A DNA stretch of 64,000 nt from assembly GCA_027186245.1 (NCBI GenBank), contig CP114486.1:9128501-9192500 (forward strand), written 5' to 3'. A program made the position numbers and the translations under genes. The notes beneath the pieces were generated by a model, which was not told the DNA's origin, made no database searches, and saw only the letters and a list, made by a program, of their open reading frames with translations. This DNA comes from Coriaria nepalensis (taxonomy: Eukaryota; Streptophyta; Magnoliopsida; Cucurbitales; Coriariaceae). Shown one piece after another: positions 1-10,929 of this stretch (positions are counted from its first letter, which is position 1; every line of letters begins with the position of its first letter).

Positions 1-2030
1 TAAGAGACATAAGCATCTTATCTGTGAACGACACATTAAGACTTTCACTCGGATGAGAACCTGATGCTCTTATCATTTTTCTGAAGAACGATTCTTAAGG
101 AAATAAAGATATACTTCTCAAAGGAAAAAGAAATAAACAAGTGCTAGTTGGACGAATCGATGAGAGGAATTTTGCTAGAGCATTGTGTTTTTTTGTGTGT
201 TTTGATCGAGTGTTGATTCATGCCTTTTTCCTTCCATCAAGCCTACTATTTATAGGAAAATTATAGATGTCACTCTCGTAATAAATTCGAAGCCGAAATC
301 TCACTCTCCCATTTTTCAGGCGTTAAATCTAACTTTGTGGGCCATGTCCACATTTTTTGGACTTCTTATTTTTGCTAAACTTGGTCATTATTGATTCCCC
401 TTCCCCTATGAGTTTCGCCCAAAGTTGTTGAGAGTAAGCACGAATGAGTCATTTCCTCCAATTTTTGGGGAAAAGCTGTTCTGTTTTTGACCAACCACTC
501 AATCTTGGCTTTTCCCTATGCATTTTGGTCGAGACTTGTTGTAATCACCCTTTATTTTCGGCCAATTATTGTTTATGGATGAAAATTAGGTTAAGGGAGA
601 ATCTTTTGTCATATTTTGAGGAAAAGTTATTTATTTTTTCAACTATTCTTATCTTGGCGGATTTCCACCAATGTTTGGCCTAGAAAATGGCTTCAACAAC
701 TCTTACTTTTTGGCTATTTAATGATCTTATACGAAAAGTGGATTAGATAAGTCATTTTGACCACATTTCAAGGAGAAGTTGTTTCTCCATCCAACTAGTT
801 TGGTCTTCAACTGATTCCTCCAACATTTATGGCTGGATCCTATTACTTCAAAGGGCATTTCAACCGAAGTTGTCAGTTAGAGGATGAAATCTAATCCATT
901 TTCATGTGATATTTTAATTTGTCCTATTCCCGAAGGGTTGAGATTGATCTCGAAGTGAACAATCTATGATTATTTTCATGCTACTTCACCGATTCTTCTA
1001 ACTTTTTAATTTCCTTGAAGGGAAACAACCCTTGGATGAAATTTGACCAAGTGAAATACTTTATATTGGCTGAACTTGACTTTTATTTAACCGAAACTCA
1101 TATTTAATCATCATTTAATTGTTCAATTAGCTTAATTATTACTAATCGACTTGCATTTATTTTGATTATATAAGCTAATCACCTCTTGCCACAAGTCTAT
1201 GATTTTTCTAGTATCAACAATAATTTAAGGTAAATATGAGGAATCTCCTTATAATTCTAAAATCTCAAGAAATCTAATTATAATGTAAGACAAATATAAG
1301 GGGATCAACTTGTAATATAAGGAAAAATTTAAGAGATTAATTTATAATTCTTAAAATATCAAGAGATCCACCTATAATATCAATAATTATCAATAAATTT
1401 ACAGGTAATTTACCCTAAATATTATTTAATTTACCATACAAAAAAAATTTATAATGTAATTATATTTAAATAATCTCTAGCAGAGAAATACTAGTGTTAA
1501 AAAACATTCGGATAACATGTATAATTGCTCAATATATACATCCCATGCGAGAAAGAAAGGAAAATAAACAAATTTGTAATTTTTATTTAATGAAAAATTA
1601 AGTTATTTAGTGAAATGTATGATACATTGATTCCTTTCTTTCCCGCAGAGAAATGTAGTAGTTACAAGAAAATAACATTTCTACTCTACGTCTGCCCAAA
1701 AAAATCCCACATTACTTTTTTAACACATAATTTAGTTTATAAAATTAAATGATTTATTTATTCTTATATTTTTATAAAATAATTAAATAATGTATAAAAA
1801 AAATAATAGTTGGAATTAATTTTAATAGTTTGAATCAGTACGAACTCGTACGGTATAGATCGAATCCATATCCATATAATTATACAAAATAGTTTAACCA
1901 ACATGATTTATATATAGGATTCTCATTGTAAAGTATTAACCAATAATTGCTGGGGATCCTTCAATTAGTACATGAATAAACAAAAGAATATTACGAATCT
2001 CAGGGAATCAACATATTGTATGATAGATCA
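1..2030. other. Unassigned intergenic DNA
   Basis: No credible exon is visible on either strand. Around 243-256 the minus strand reads like a TATA box in a leader (CCTATAAATAGTAGG), an arrangement common in LTRs, so the first few hundred bases may be LTR debris in minus orientation. I found no termini, primer-binding site or coding homology to prove that. The rest is AT-rich and unrecognised. Confidence 0.3.
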
Positions 2031-2043
2031 AGCTGACACTTTG

Positions 2044-3322
2044 TTAACTCTGAAAATCGGTTTCCTCTTCTGCAAAAATATCTTCGGGTGACTATAATCT
2101 GAGCTTGTATAACCTGTTGTTCTCTACTCCATGAACAAAAAGGTATCTCCAATCCCATTCTAAACGAGTCACTCTCTCTTGTGGCATCACCGCCAGCACA
2201 TTGTTATTAGCATATGACTTTGTATTCACCAAACCAAAAAAAATAAATGGAATTATTATTATTAGCATACGAAAATCACCTAAAACACGAGGAGGCCAAG
2301 TCTAATCATTATTAATTTTTTGATGGGTAAGTCTATTTTACTTAAAAGAAAAGGAGAAAGGAAAAAAAAAAAAAACGAAAAGAAGAAGCAAGTTTACCAT
2401 AACTTGGTAGTAAATTCTGCCATCATCAGCAACTCTAGAAGAAGTAGAGAGGACTTTCGATTCGCGCCTAAAACCAAGTTTAGTAGACCAAATATTGTTT
2501 CAGTACTTTCTTCCCGGCTTCTTCAGACAAACCTAAATCCTCAACACTCTTGTACTCAGATGAAGAAGGAGAGGAAAACTCAACAGACAGGTTTTCATCA
2601 AGAACATAAGGGTCTCTGAAAATTATATCTGCACCAGATCCTCTTACTCTAATCCAGTTTTGTGGGTACTTGAATGAATACCCATCAAAAGTGTCTATAT
2701 ATTCAAAGAATCCAGTGGAAGAGCGCTCGGAAAATGCAGTTTGGAAACCGGAAAGCGATAAGATGTGAGATGAAAAGATCATGGCCGTTATAATTGCTTT
2801 CCTCCTGGGAACTGCAAACTCTTTAATCTGATTATGTATTAGGAAAATAGTAATTTCACAGTTTCACATTTGTAGAGATTGACAAAGGGTTTTGTTTAGA
2901 ATTCACTTTTGTGGTGTGTAGGAGAGAATGGGAAGTGAGCTATCCTCATCTGCTCCTTGTCCTAAGAGAGTATTTATATCATGGAATCAGAATACGAAGT
3001 AAGGAGGAGGGTAACATGTCTGAACAATATAGATGGTATGATCAGCGAGAAAAACACACCGGCTTTATCACATTCGACATGACATCCAGGTGAGAGACAA
3101 GACAAGCTTGATTTCACAGTCTCCTTGTTGTTTTTCTTCGTATGTAATGGAAAGAAAAAGAAAAATTACATCTAGACCTCATTTTATGAATAGAAATTGA
3201 AAGAGAGAGATGAAAGTAATACCTGCAGTAGACCCTCTTTGAGAAGGAGTAGACAGAATCATGTTGGCATTTGATTCTGTAAAATGAAAGCTTCCATTTG
3301 CTTCCCAATTCCTCTTCTTGTA
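2044..3322 (-). pseudogene. PPD1: PsbP-domain protein 1 (PPD1) pseudogene
   Basis: PPD1 is a nuclear-encoded thylakoid-lumen PsbP-family protein needed for photosystem I assembly in Arabidopsis. Reading leftward, an exon at 3322-3223 ends at a GT donor. The next exon, 2811-2398, starts after a TTTGCAG acceptor and encodes a twin-arginine stretch (VPRRKAIITAM) typical of lumen targeting. The PsbP core follows, with DTFDGYSFKYPQNW, RDPYVLDENLSVEFSSPSSS and SVEDLG. A third block at about 2230-2044 encodes KSYANNN, LAVMPQERVTRLEW and GVENNRLY. The gene is broken three times. A small deletion near 2485-2490 removes a few codons and shifts the frame. The acceptor before the third block lacks AG. 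An in-frame TAG lies at 2094-2092. The far N-terminal exon was not identified. The PsbP assignment is firm; PPD1 rather than a sister PPD is recalled family knowledge. Confidence 0.8.
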
Positions 3323-4400
3323 CTAAAACAATATAATGTTAAAAAATTAATTAAAAAAAAAATTTAAGAAGTAATAATTAAAAAAGGAAAACTTTCTCTG
3401 TCATCATGGCAAGTCTTTCTTCTTGTATAGTAGCATTTTCTGCTGATATTGTTAGGCCAACTTCCTAGATCTTATTTCTCTTAAAAAGGGTAGAATTGGT
3501 ATTTCATTGACAGAGAGTGGAGAGAGCGAGAGAGAGAGAGGACCTGGAGTTGAGTGAAGGGTCTGGAGCAATTGAAGCCAGAGAGTGAAGAATGAATGAG
3601 GGAAGAGGAAGCGAGTTTCTGCTGCTGCACCACCATCAGGCATCAATGTGAATATGAGCGTATTGTTCTATTTCTTTTTAGGATAAGAAAATCGGATTTT
3701 TAACCGCAAATTCAATTAAAATTAAATATATTTATTTTATATAAAGAGAGATGGTTGCCATGTAGGCAACCGCTTTGCTCTTCCCTATTCTTGAAACTTG
3801 AAAGACTCTTCTCCTCCTCAGTCCTCATCCCCGCCGCCGCCAGCCCCTGCTCACCACTCATTGATCATCGGTCACAGAAGCTCAGGTACCAGTCTCTTCA
3901 ATCGATTCTTCTTCTTCTTTCTTCTTCTGTTTTACGAAGTGCACATTTCATTGAGTCATAGAGATTATTCTCTCTTTCAATGAGTTTGTAAGCTTGCCAT
4001 ATTCGAAAGTTGAAAATCTGGCTTATAACCTACTGCTCACGGTATTAGAATTAGCGTTCTCAGCCTGAGAGAAACATGAAAACAACAAGCGAATCGAAAC
4101 TTGCTTCTAATTTTCTCTTCCCCCTAGGCTGAAACAGTTCTACCTATTGGTAAAGGTGAAGCGCACTATGACAGTGAGCCATAATTCTCATGTATTTCCC
4201 ATTGCATTCCTTTTTTTCACTAAGAAATTTCTGAATGAAAATGAAGATAACATTCCTCTTTGTTTTCTGTCGTGCGCTGTTCAACTTTGATCGACTGCTG
4301 AGATATATATATAATTTTCTTTTGTTGGCATCTATTCAGTCGTGTTATTGTTTGACTCCACCAATTAAACACTAAATATGTTTAAAATCTCACAATAATC
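3323..4400. other. Region upstream of PPD1 relic; possible 5' leader of a lost plus-strand gene
   Basis: A TATA-like TATATAAAG sits near 3739-3747. A C-rich and CT-rich leader (3770-3890) follows, then CAG|GTACCAG, which would suit a 5'UTR exon and donor. No coding exon follows before the hairpin element at 4401. If real, this was a head-to-head neighbour of the PPD1 relic that lost its body. On the minus strand, 3452-3646 stays open and is Ser/Leu-rich, but I do not recognise it. Confidence 0.2.
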
Positions 4401-4761
4401 ATTTCGGATCAGGACTTTCGGTCCAACAACGATATTATAAAATTATAAAAAAATTTATCATAAAATTAAACTATTTGAGATTTCGTTAGAGTCTAAAAAT
4501 ACTTTAATCAAAGTTTATATATATATAAACCAACATAAAAATTTTTCAAGTTGATTTAAACATTATGGTCCTAGATTTCGGACCAGGACAATCATTTCAG
4601 TCCAACAACAACGTTATAAAATCATTTAAAAATAAAAAATAAAAATAGATTTTTAGAGCTTTTCATAGAGTCTAAAAATAACTCAATCAGAATTGTATAA
4701 GTCGAGATAAAAATTATTGAAGTTGATTGAATAATCTTGTTCTAGAAATTTTGGACTATAA

Positions 4762-5160
4762 TTTAGGGTTTAGGGTTAGTGTTAGGGTTTAATGTGTTTG
4801 GATTAGGGTTTAAGTTTAAGATTTAAAGTTTTGGATTTAGCTTAAGGGTTGAAATCTAGGGTTAAGAGTTTATAATTTACGGTTAACGGTTTAGGGTTTA
4901 AAGTTTAGAGTTTAGAGTTTAAGGTTAAAGTTAAGGTTTAAGATATATGTTTAGGGTTTACAATTTAAGTTTTAAGGTTTCGAGTTTTGGATTTAGGATT
5001 TAGGGTTTAAGTTTAAAGTGTATGTTTAGGGTTTACAGTTTAAGTTTAAGGTTTTAGGTTTTTGATTTAGGGTTTAGAATTTAAGTTAAGATTCATAGTT
5101 TAGGATTTAAAGTTTAAAGTTTAAGATTTCGAGTTAAAGGTTAGGATTTAGGGTATAGGG
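4762..5160 (+). repeat. Degenerate interstitial telomere-like repeat (TTTAGGG-like)
   Basis: About 400 bp of imperfect heptamers around GGGTTTA, GGGTTTAGGG, AAGGTTTA and GAGTTTA. The plant telomere unit is TTTAGGG. Exact units are most frequent near the left edge and later units are mostly variants (TTTAAGG, TTTAGAG, TTTACGG). That fits an old internal tract rather than a chromosome end. Confidence 0.75.
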
Positions 5161-5549
5161 ATCGAAAAATATAATATCTAAACTATAGACCTAAACCTTA
5201 AACTATATGCCAAACTTGCATTCGACTTGTTGGATCAAAATTCCAAAAGCAAAATTATTCATTCAACTTCAAGAATTCTTATTTTAGCATATATAACTTT
5301 GATTGACGTGCTCTTATACTCTATGGAAATCTCTAAGTGTCTATTTTTGTGATCTATATTTCTTTTTTATGATTTTATAACATTTGAAAGCTGTACGAAA
5401 TTCATGGATAAATATCACAGACTGAACTGGTTGAAAATCAAGATTTTAGTCCGAAATATTTTACTCAGCTTCAAGAATTTGTATCTCTACTTGTATAACT
5501 CTAATAAAAGTATTTTTGGACTATGAAAAGCACTAAGATTTTATATTTA

Positions 5550-5550
<1 letters not shown>

Positions 5551-5583
<33 letters not shown>
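5551..5583. repeat. (TA)n microsatellite
   Basis: An uninterrupted AT dinucleotide run of about 30 bp inside the right arm of the telomere-like hairpin. Similar runs occur near 22877-22903 and 22772-22788. Confidence 0.9.
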
Positions 5584-5586
<3 letters not shown>

Positions 5587-5732
5587 AATGATTTTATAAC
5601 ATATTTGTTTGACCGAAAGTCCTGATCCGAAATATTTGTACTAGATCGAAATCCCAGATTGAAATGTTTTAGTCAACATCAAGAATTTTGATCTTGGGTT
5701 ATATACGATTAAAGTGTTCTTGAAATCATCTT

Positions 5733-8404
5733 GGGTTGTATAGGAGGAGTCCTCCTCATTTGTAAATTATCTTCAAATACTAGCATTCTACTAATACACA
5801 AAGCCTTCTTTCTCTCAAAAGCTTTCTCCAAGTATTCTCTTTAGCTCAAGTGTTCTTCTAAGTCTTCAAGCAAACCTCTTGGTAAGGTTTGGTTAAGCTG
5901 ACTTGGTTACTTTGAGAAGTGTCAAGTGCCATACGGAGCATTTAAGTTTGGGGTGAAACCTTACGCACGTGACAGTTGGTATCAGAGCTAAAGTTGTACA
6001 TGAGGGTGCGAAGTGGTTCAAGTTTTTGCCAAAACTTTGTATGGTTGAAGATCTTATGAAAGAAATGGCTAGCGGTGGTTCTAACGTTGTTGATCCAAGT
6101 GAATGAGAGACAAGGCGAGATAATGTCAAGGGTGGAGGAAAACAGAAGCAACGAGAGCTATCTCGAGACATGCTTGCATCATTGGAGACCCGTGTTCTCA
6201 AGTTGGAGAATACTGTGGTGAGGCAAGGCAATGTGATGGAGAAGACGGTGAAACAAGAAGAGGATTTGGCGATGGCTAACCAAGGAGGCGGACTTCAAGA
6301 GGAATTCCAAGCATCATTGGATAGGATGGTTGCCACAATCTGAGAGGAGATGAGGGCTCTCTAAGCCAATATGAATGCTTCTCTAGCGGAAGTGCATGAG
6401 AGAATGCATACCATTAAGATAGATGTGTCACTATGAAAATATAGGGTGTCTAAGGACATAATCGATGCTCCTCTCATACCAAAGGTGAATGTGCTCGGCC
6501 CAAGACCTATGCAGGAGCTAGGAATAGGAAGGAAGCAGATAACTTTCTATGGAGCTTGGAACTCTACTTTAGGAAAATGAGAATCACAAATGATGAAGAG
6601 AAGATAGACACGATACCTCTCTATCTTACTAACACTGCGACACTATGGTGGAGAAGATTGAGCTACGACATTGAGCGAGGGCTCTTCGAGATGACAAGGT
6701 GAGACAAGTTCAAAGAGACCTTCAAAGCATAATTTTGCCCAAGGAATCTCAAAGACGAAGCATGAGGTAAACTTCGTCACCTCACTCATAAGTCTAGTAT
6801 TTCTGATTATGTGAATGAGTTTTCAGAAATATTGTTGGAGATCCTGGACTTCTTAGAAAAGGAAGCCAAATTTGCCATCATAGAAAGGTTACAATCTTGG
6901 GCTAAGCAAGAGTTGAAGAGGATAAATATTCAAACTCTTAAAGCCACAATAGAGGAGGCAGAAAGCTTGACCGAGTATAAGCGGGAGGATAAGGCCAAAA
7001 GTAGTCACTAAGGTGACAAGGGTAAAGGTGGGGGAGCCACCAATAGTAGCTTTAACAACCGCAATGAGGGAGCTGACAAGCCCTTTTGAGGGAAGGGTAA
7101 TGGCAAGGGTGTAGGGGAGACATCCAAGGCAAAGATGTTGAAGTGCTTCTTATGCGAAGGACCGCACATGGTTCGTGAGTGTTCGAAGAAGGTAAAGGCT
7201 CACCGTGCTCGAAAGAGACGGGGAGTTGTAAGAAGAGGCAAGGATGAGGTCACTCCGACTCCTTGGTGCACTCAAGGTCAAGGTTGTTGAAGGACCTAAG
7301 ATACCAAAGAAATGATCCATTTATGTCGGGATAGACGTTGCGAGGAGGTAACTCAAAGTTCTGGTGGATTCAGGAGCAACCAAAGAAGGCTTCATTAAGG
7401 AAGTCAACTCGAAGGCGTTGCTAATTACGGGGATAGCCAATTACGTCAAGTTCATAACCATTCCGATAGATGACTACGATGTGGAACTTGGGCTAGATTG
7501 ACAAGATCATGTAAATGCTTGTCTTATGCCTTATGCTAATTTAATTATGATTATGGATGCAGGTTCTACTTGCACGGTCCCGGTCTCGAGAGAGACATAG
7601 TTGGGGACCAAGGTGTTGTATGCTATGCAGCTATGCAAAGGATTGAAGCGGGAGGAAGAGACCTACCTTGCAGCTTTAAAGGTGGACGGGGCGAGCCATA
7701 TAAGGAAAAGGCAATTTCGAAAGAAGTGCTAGGAGTACTCAAGGAGTTCTAAGATGTTATGCCACCGGAACTCCCAAGGAAGCTTCCACATAAGAGGGAG
7801 GTGGATCATTAGATGAAGATGGTAGAAGGAGCAAAGCCACCAGCCATGATACCTTATCACATGACGCCACCCGAGTTAGAAGAGTTGGGGAAGCAACTCA
7901 AAGAGATAATCGAAGCGGGGTTCATTCGACTATCTAAAACCCTGTATGGTGCACCTGTACTTTTCCAAAAGAAGGCGGATGGGTCCTTGAGGTTGTGCAT
8001 CGACTACCGAACACTCAACAAGCTTACGGTGAAGAAAAAATATATGATTCCTCTCATAGCGGATTTGTTCGATCACTTAGGAGTGTAAGATACTTCTCTA
8101 AGCTAAACTTGCGATCGGGGTATTGGCAAGTTTGGATAGAGAAAAGGGATGAGGAGAAGACCGCTTGTGTGACGCGGTATGGTTCTTATGAGTTCCTAGT
8201 GATGCCTTTCGGCCTCACTAATGCACCGACCACATTTTGCACATTGATGAATAAGGTACTTGCTTCGTACCTTGACAAGTTTGTGATTGTTTATCTTGAT
8301 GATATTGTTGTGTATAGCCACACCTTAAAGGACCATATTAAGCATTTGAGGAAGGTCTTCCAAGCTTTGAAGGAGAACGAGTTCCATGTCAAGAGGGAGA
8401 AGTG
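5733..8404 (+). mobile_element. Ty3/gypsy LTR retrotransposon, 5' half (left arm of inverted pair)
   Basis: A partial LTR (5733-5974, ending in ACA) is followed two bases later by TGGTATCAGAGC (5977-5988), the classical primer-binding site complementary to initiator tRNA-Met. Gag, protease and reverse-transcriptase relics follow. Against the sister arm, the LTR has lost roughly its first 160-200 bases and starts near the TATA region. The copy ends abruptly in the RT domain at about 8404, where the inverted sister arm begins after a short spacer. There is no RNase H, integrase or 3' LTR. Confidence 0.85.
5977..5988 (+). promoter_or_regulatory. tRNA-iMet primer-binding site (left gypsy arm)
   Basis: TGGTATCAGAGC directly follows the LTR end after the spacer GT. 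It marks the start of the internal domain. The identical site appears inverted at 10918-10929. Confidence 0.9.
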
Positions 8405-8447
8405 CACATTGATGAACTCGTGGCAACACCTCCTCTTGCGCAAATGA
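6059..8447 (+). pseudogene. Gag-protease-RT polyprotein relic, left gypsy arm
   Basis: The frame is broken many times. The Gag part carries FRKMRITNDEEKID-like sequence near 6570-6610. A zinc knuckle of form C-x2-C-x3-H-x4-C (KCFLCEGPHMVRECSKK) is encoded near 7140-7190. A protease relic (LVDSGAT) lies near 7360-7380 and is interrupted by a deletion just downstream. The RT domain (7813-8440) has [54 protein letters not shown] and an intact YLDD catalytic motif at 8292-8303. A TAG at 7810-7812 sits exactly between the protease-linker and RT parts, and a frameshift near 8085 splits RT. It is non-functional as it stands. Confidence 0.85.
8405..8447. other. Centre of the inverted pair of gypsy halves
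   Basis: The left arm ends at GAGAAGTGC (about 8404) and the right arm starts with GCACTTCTCTC (about 8448). The 43 bp between still carry right-arm RT sequence on the minus strand (SFAQEEVLP), so the right arm extends a little further into the RT gene than the left. This short asymmetric spacer fixes the junction point. Confidence 0.65.
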
Positions 8448-9041
8448 GCACTTCTCTCTCTTAACATAGAGCTCGTTCTCCTTCAAGGCTTGGAAGACCT
8501 TCCTCAAATGCCCAATGTGGTATACCAAGGTGTGGCTATACACAAGAATATAATCAAAATAAACAACCAAAAACTTCTCAAGGAACGGAGCAAGTACCTT
8601 GTTCATCAGTGTACAAAATGTGGCCGGTCCATTAGTGAGGCCGAAAGGCATCACTAGGAACTCATAAGAACTATACCACATCACACAAGCGGTCTTGTTC
8701 TCATCCCCTTCCGCTATCCTGACTTGCCAATACCCCGATTGCAAGTCTAGCTTAGAGAAGTATTTTGCACTCCCAAGTTGATCGAACAAGTCTGCTATGA
8801 GAGGAATCATATATTTGTTCTTCAACGTGAGCATGTTGAGTGCTCGATAGTCGATGCACAACCTCAAAAACCCATCCGCCTTCTTTTGGAAAAGTACAGG
8901 TGCACCATATAGGGTTTTAGATAGTCGAATGAACACCGCTTCGATTATCTCTTTGAGTTGCTTCCCCAACTCTTCTAACTCGGGTGGCGTCATGTGATAA
9001 GGTATCATGGCTGGTGGCTTTGCTCCTTCTACCATCTTCAT
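8412..9041 (-). pseudogene. Gypsy reverse transcriptase relic, right arm
   Basis: The frame continues in phase after the TAG at 9044-9042 and carries the RT core: [52 protein letters not shown] and LVMPFGLTNGPATFC. The catalytic motif is damaged, reading YFDY instead of Y-x-D-D, so polymerase activity is lost even though the frame is open. The reading frame runs past the palindrome centre into antisense sequence of the other arm, giving a meaningless tail. RNase H and integrase are absent. Confidence 0.85.
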
Positions 9042-10100
9042 CTAATGATCCACCTCCCTCTTATGTGGAAGCTTCCTTGGGAGTTCCGGTGGCATAACAT
9101 CTAGGAACTTCTTAAGTACTCCTCGTACTTCTTTCAGAATAACCCTTTCCTTAGATGGCTCGCTCTCGTCCACCTTCATAGCTGCAAGGTAGGTCTCTTC
9201 CTCCAACTTCAATCCCTTGCATAGCTGCATAGCAGAAAACACCTTGGTCCCCAACCGTGTCTCTCTCAAGACCGGGACCGTGGAAGGAGAACCAGCATCC
9301 GTAATCATAATTGAATTAGTATAAGGCATACGACAAGCCTTTACCTGATCTTGCCAATCTAACCCAAGCACCACGTCGTAGTCATCCATCAGAATGGCTG
9401 TGAACTTTACGACTCCTGACCATTGTCCCACCTTGGTCTTTGCATCAGCTATCCTCGTGATTGACAATGTCTTCGAGTTGACTGCCTTCATGAAGCTAGT
9501 CGACTTGATTAACTTGAGACCGAGATATTCCGCAACATCGGCCTTGATGAAATTGTCAGTTGCTCCTGAATCCACTAGAGCTTTGAGTTGCCTCCCCGCA
9601 ACGTCTATCCCGACATACATGGATCCTTTCTTTGGCACTTTAGGTCCTCCAACGGCCTTGAGTGCACTAAGGAGTCGGAGTGACCCCATCCTTGCCTCTT
9701 CTTTCAACTCCCCATCTCTTTCGAGCATGGCGAGCTTTGCCTTCTTCGGAAAATCACGAACCATGTGCTGTCCTTCGCACAAGAAGCACTTCAACATCTT
9801 GGCTTTGGATGTCTCCCCTACACCCTTGCCATTACCCTTCCCTCCAAAGTGCTTACTCGCTCCCTCATTGCGGTTTTTGAAGCTACTCTTGGTGGCTCCC
9901 TCACCTTTGCCCTTGTCAACCCAATGACTACTCTTGGACTTATCCTCCCGCCTATACTCGGTCAAGCTTTCCGCCTCCTCGATTGCAGCTTTGAGAGTTT
10001 GAATGTTTCTCCTCTTCAACTCTTGCTTGGCCCGAGGCTGTAACCCTTCTATGAAGGCAAATTTGGCTTCCTTTTCCGGGAAGTTCAGAATCTCCCGCAA
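9042..10100 (-). pseudogene. Gypsy Gag C-terminus plus aspartic protease, right arm
   Basis: An open frame of 352 codons. Its first third is a charged Gag C-terminal region (KEAKFAFIEGLQPRAKQEL). A degenerate zinc knuckle (KCFLCEGQHMVRDFPKK) follows near residue 105-120, with the last Cys replaced by Phe, whereas the left arm keeps that Cys. The retropepsin motif LVDSGATDNFIK is intact near residue 175. Further on, DDYDVVLGLDWQ is the usual protease C-terminal signature. The frame ends at TAG (9044-9042) and the RT frame restarts in the same phase on the next codon. Confidence 0.85.
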
Positions 10101-10261
10101 TATTTCTGAAAACTAGACTTATGAGTGAGGTGACGAAGTTTACCTCGGGCTTCATCTTCGAGATTTCTTGGGCAAAATTGTGCTCTGAAGGCTTCTTTGA
10201 ACTGATCTCACCTTGTCATCTCGAAGAGTCCTCGCTCAATGTCACCGCTCAATCTTCTCCA

Positions 10262-10893
10262 CTATAGTGCCGCGGTGTCGGTAAGATAGAGAGGGACCAT
10301 GTCTATCTTCTCTTCATCGTCCGTGATCCTCATTTTCCTGAAGTAGAGTTCCAAGCTCAATAGAAAGTTCTTTACTTCCTTTCCCTTCCTAGCTCCTGCG
10401 TAGGTCTTGGGTAGAGGCACGTCCAACTTTGGTGCGAGAGGAGCATCGATTATGTCCCTAGACACCTTGTATTTACAAATTGCCACATCCGTCTCGATGA
10501 TCTGCATCCTCTCGTGCACTTCCGCTAGAGAAGCATCATGTTGGCTCGGAGAGCTCTCATCTCCTTTTGGATTGTGGCGATAATTCTATTCAAGATGCTT
10601 GGAATCCCTCTTGAAGTCTACCTCCTTGGTTAGCCATCGCCAAATCCTCTTCTTGTTCCACTGTCTTCTCCATCATATTGCCTTGCCTCACCACAGTATT
10701 CTCCAACTTGAGAGCACAGTTCTCCAATGATGAAGCATGTCTCGAGATGGCTCTCGCTGCTTCTGCTTTCCTCCACCCTTAACATTCTCTCGCCTTTTCT
10801 CTCCTTCAATTGGATAGACAAGTTAGAACCACCGCTAGCCATTTCTTCCACAAGATCTTCACCCACACAAAGCTTTGGCAAGAATTGAACCAC
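10262..10893 (-). pseudogene. Gypsy Gag N-terminal relic (right arm)
   Basis: Two open stretches (10893-10630 and 10519-10262) in different frames correspond to the Gag leader and capsid-like region. They include LSLELYFRKMRITDDEEKI, the conserved part of plant gypsy Gag before the zinc knuckle. A frame break lies between them, and another separates them from the downstream frame at 10100. Confidence 0.65.
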
Positions 10894-10917
10894 TTCGTAC
10901 TCTCACGTACGACCTTG

Positions 10918-10929
10918 GCTCTGATACCA
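10918..10929 (-). promoter_or_regulatory. tRNA-iMet primer-binding site (right gypsy arm)
   Basis: The reverse complement of TGGTATCAGAGC lies two bases inside the LTR edge at 10932. It mirrors the left-arm site and confirms the minus orientation of this copy. Confidence 0.9.

Larger units (their letters stand above)
4401..5725. repeat. Long inverted repeat (hairpin) with repeated subunits and telomere-like loop
   Basis: The outer end of the left arm (4401-4423, containing TTTCGGATCAGGACTTTC) is a perfect 23-bp reverse complement of 5611-5633. Each arm is built from tandem subunits of about 175 bp. In the left arm GGATCAGGAC...GGTCCAAC recurs as GGACCAGGAC...AGTCCAAC about 170 bp on. The right arm repeats the inverted versions (TAGTCCGAAATATTTTACTCAGC, then GATCCGAAATATTTGTACT). 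The loop at 4762-5160 is degenerate telomere-like DNA. I see no coding sequence and no clear target-site duplication. This suits a foldback-type element, but the family is unknown. Confidence 0.6.

Noticed and set aside
4762..5160. A true chromosome end
   Set aside because: The repeats are highly degenerate, only 400 bp long, flanked by inverted arms, and followed by genes and transposons on both sides.
5893..6231. Minus-strand open frames of 112 and 69 codons
   Set aside because: They are antisense to the LTR end, primer-binding site and Gag leader of the left gypsy arm.
8325..8411. C-terminal extension of the right-arm RT frame beyond the palindrome centre
   Set aside because: The frame simply reads into the antisense strand of the left arm. 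The extension has no RT homology.
9394..9927. A 177-codon plus-strand open frame and nested smaller ones
   Set aside because: They are antisense to the well-supported Gag-protease frame of the right gypsy arm and have no recognisable domain.
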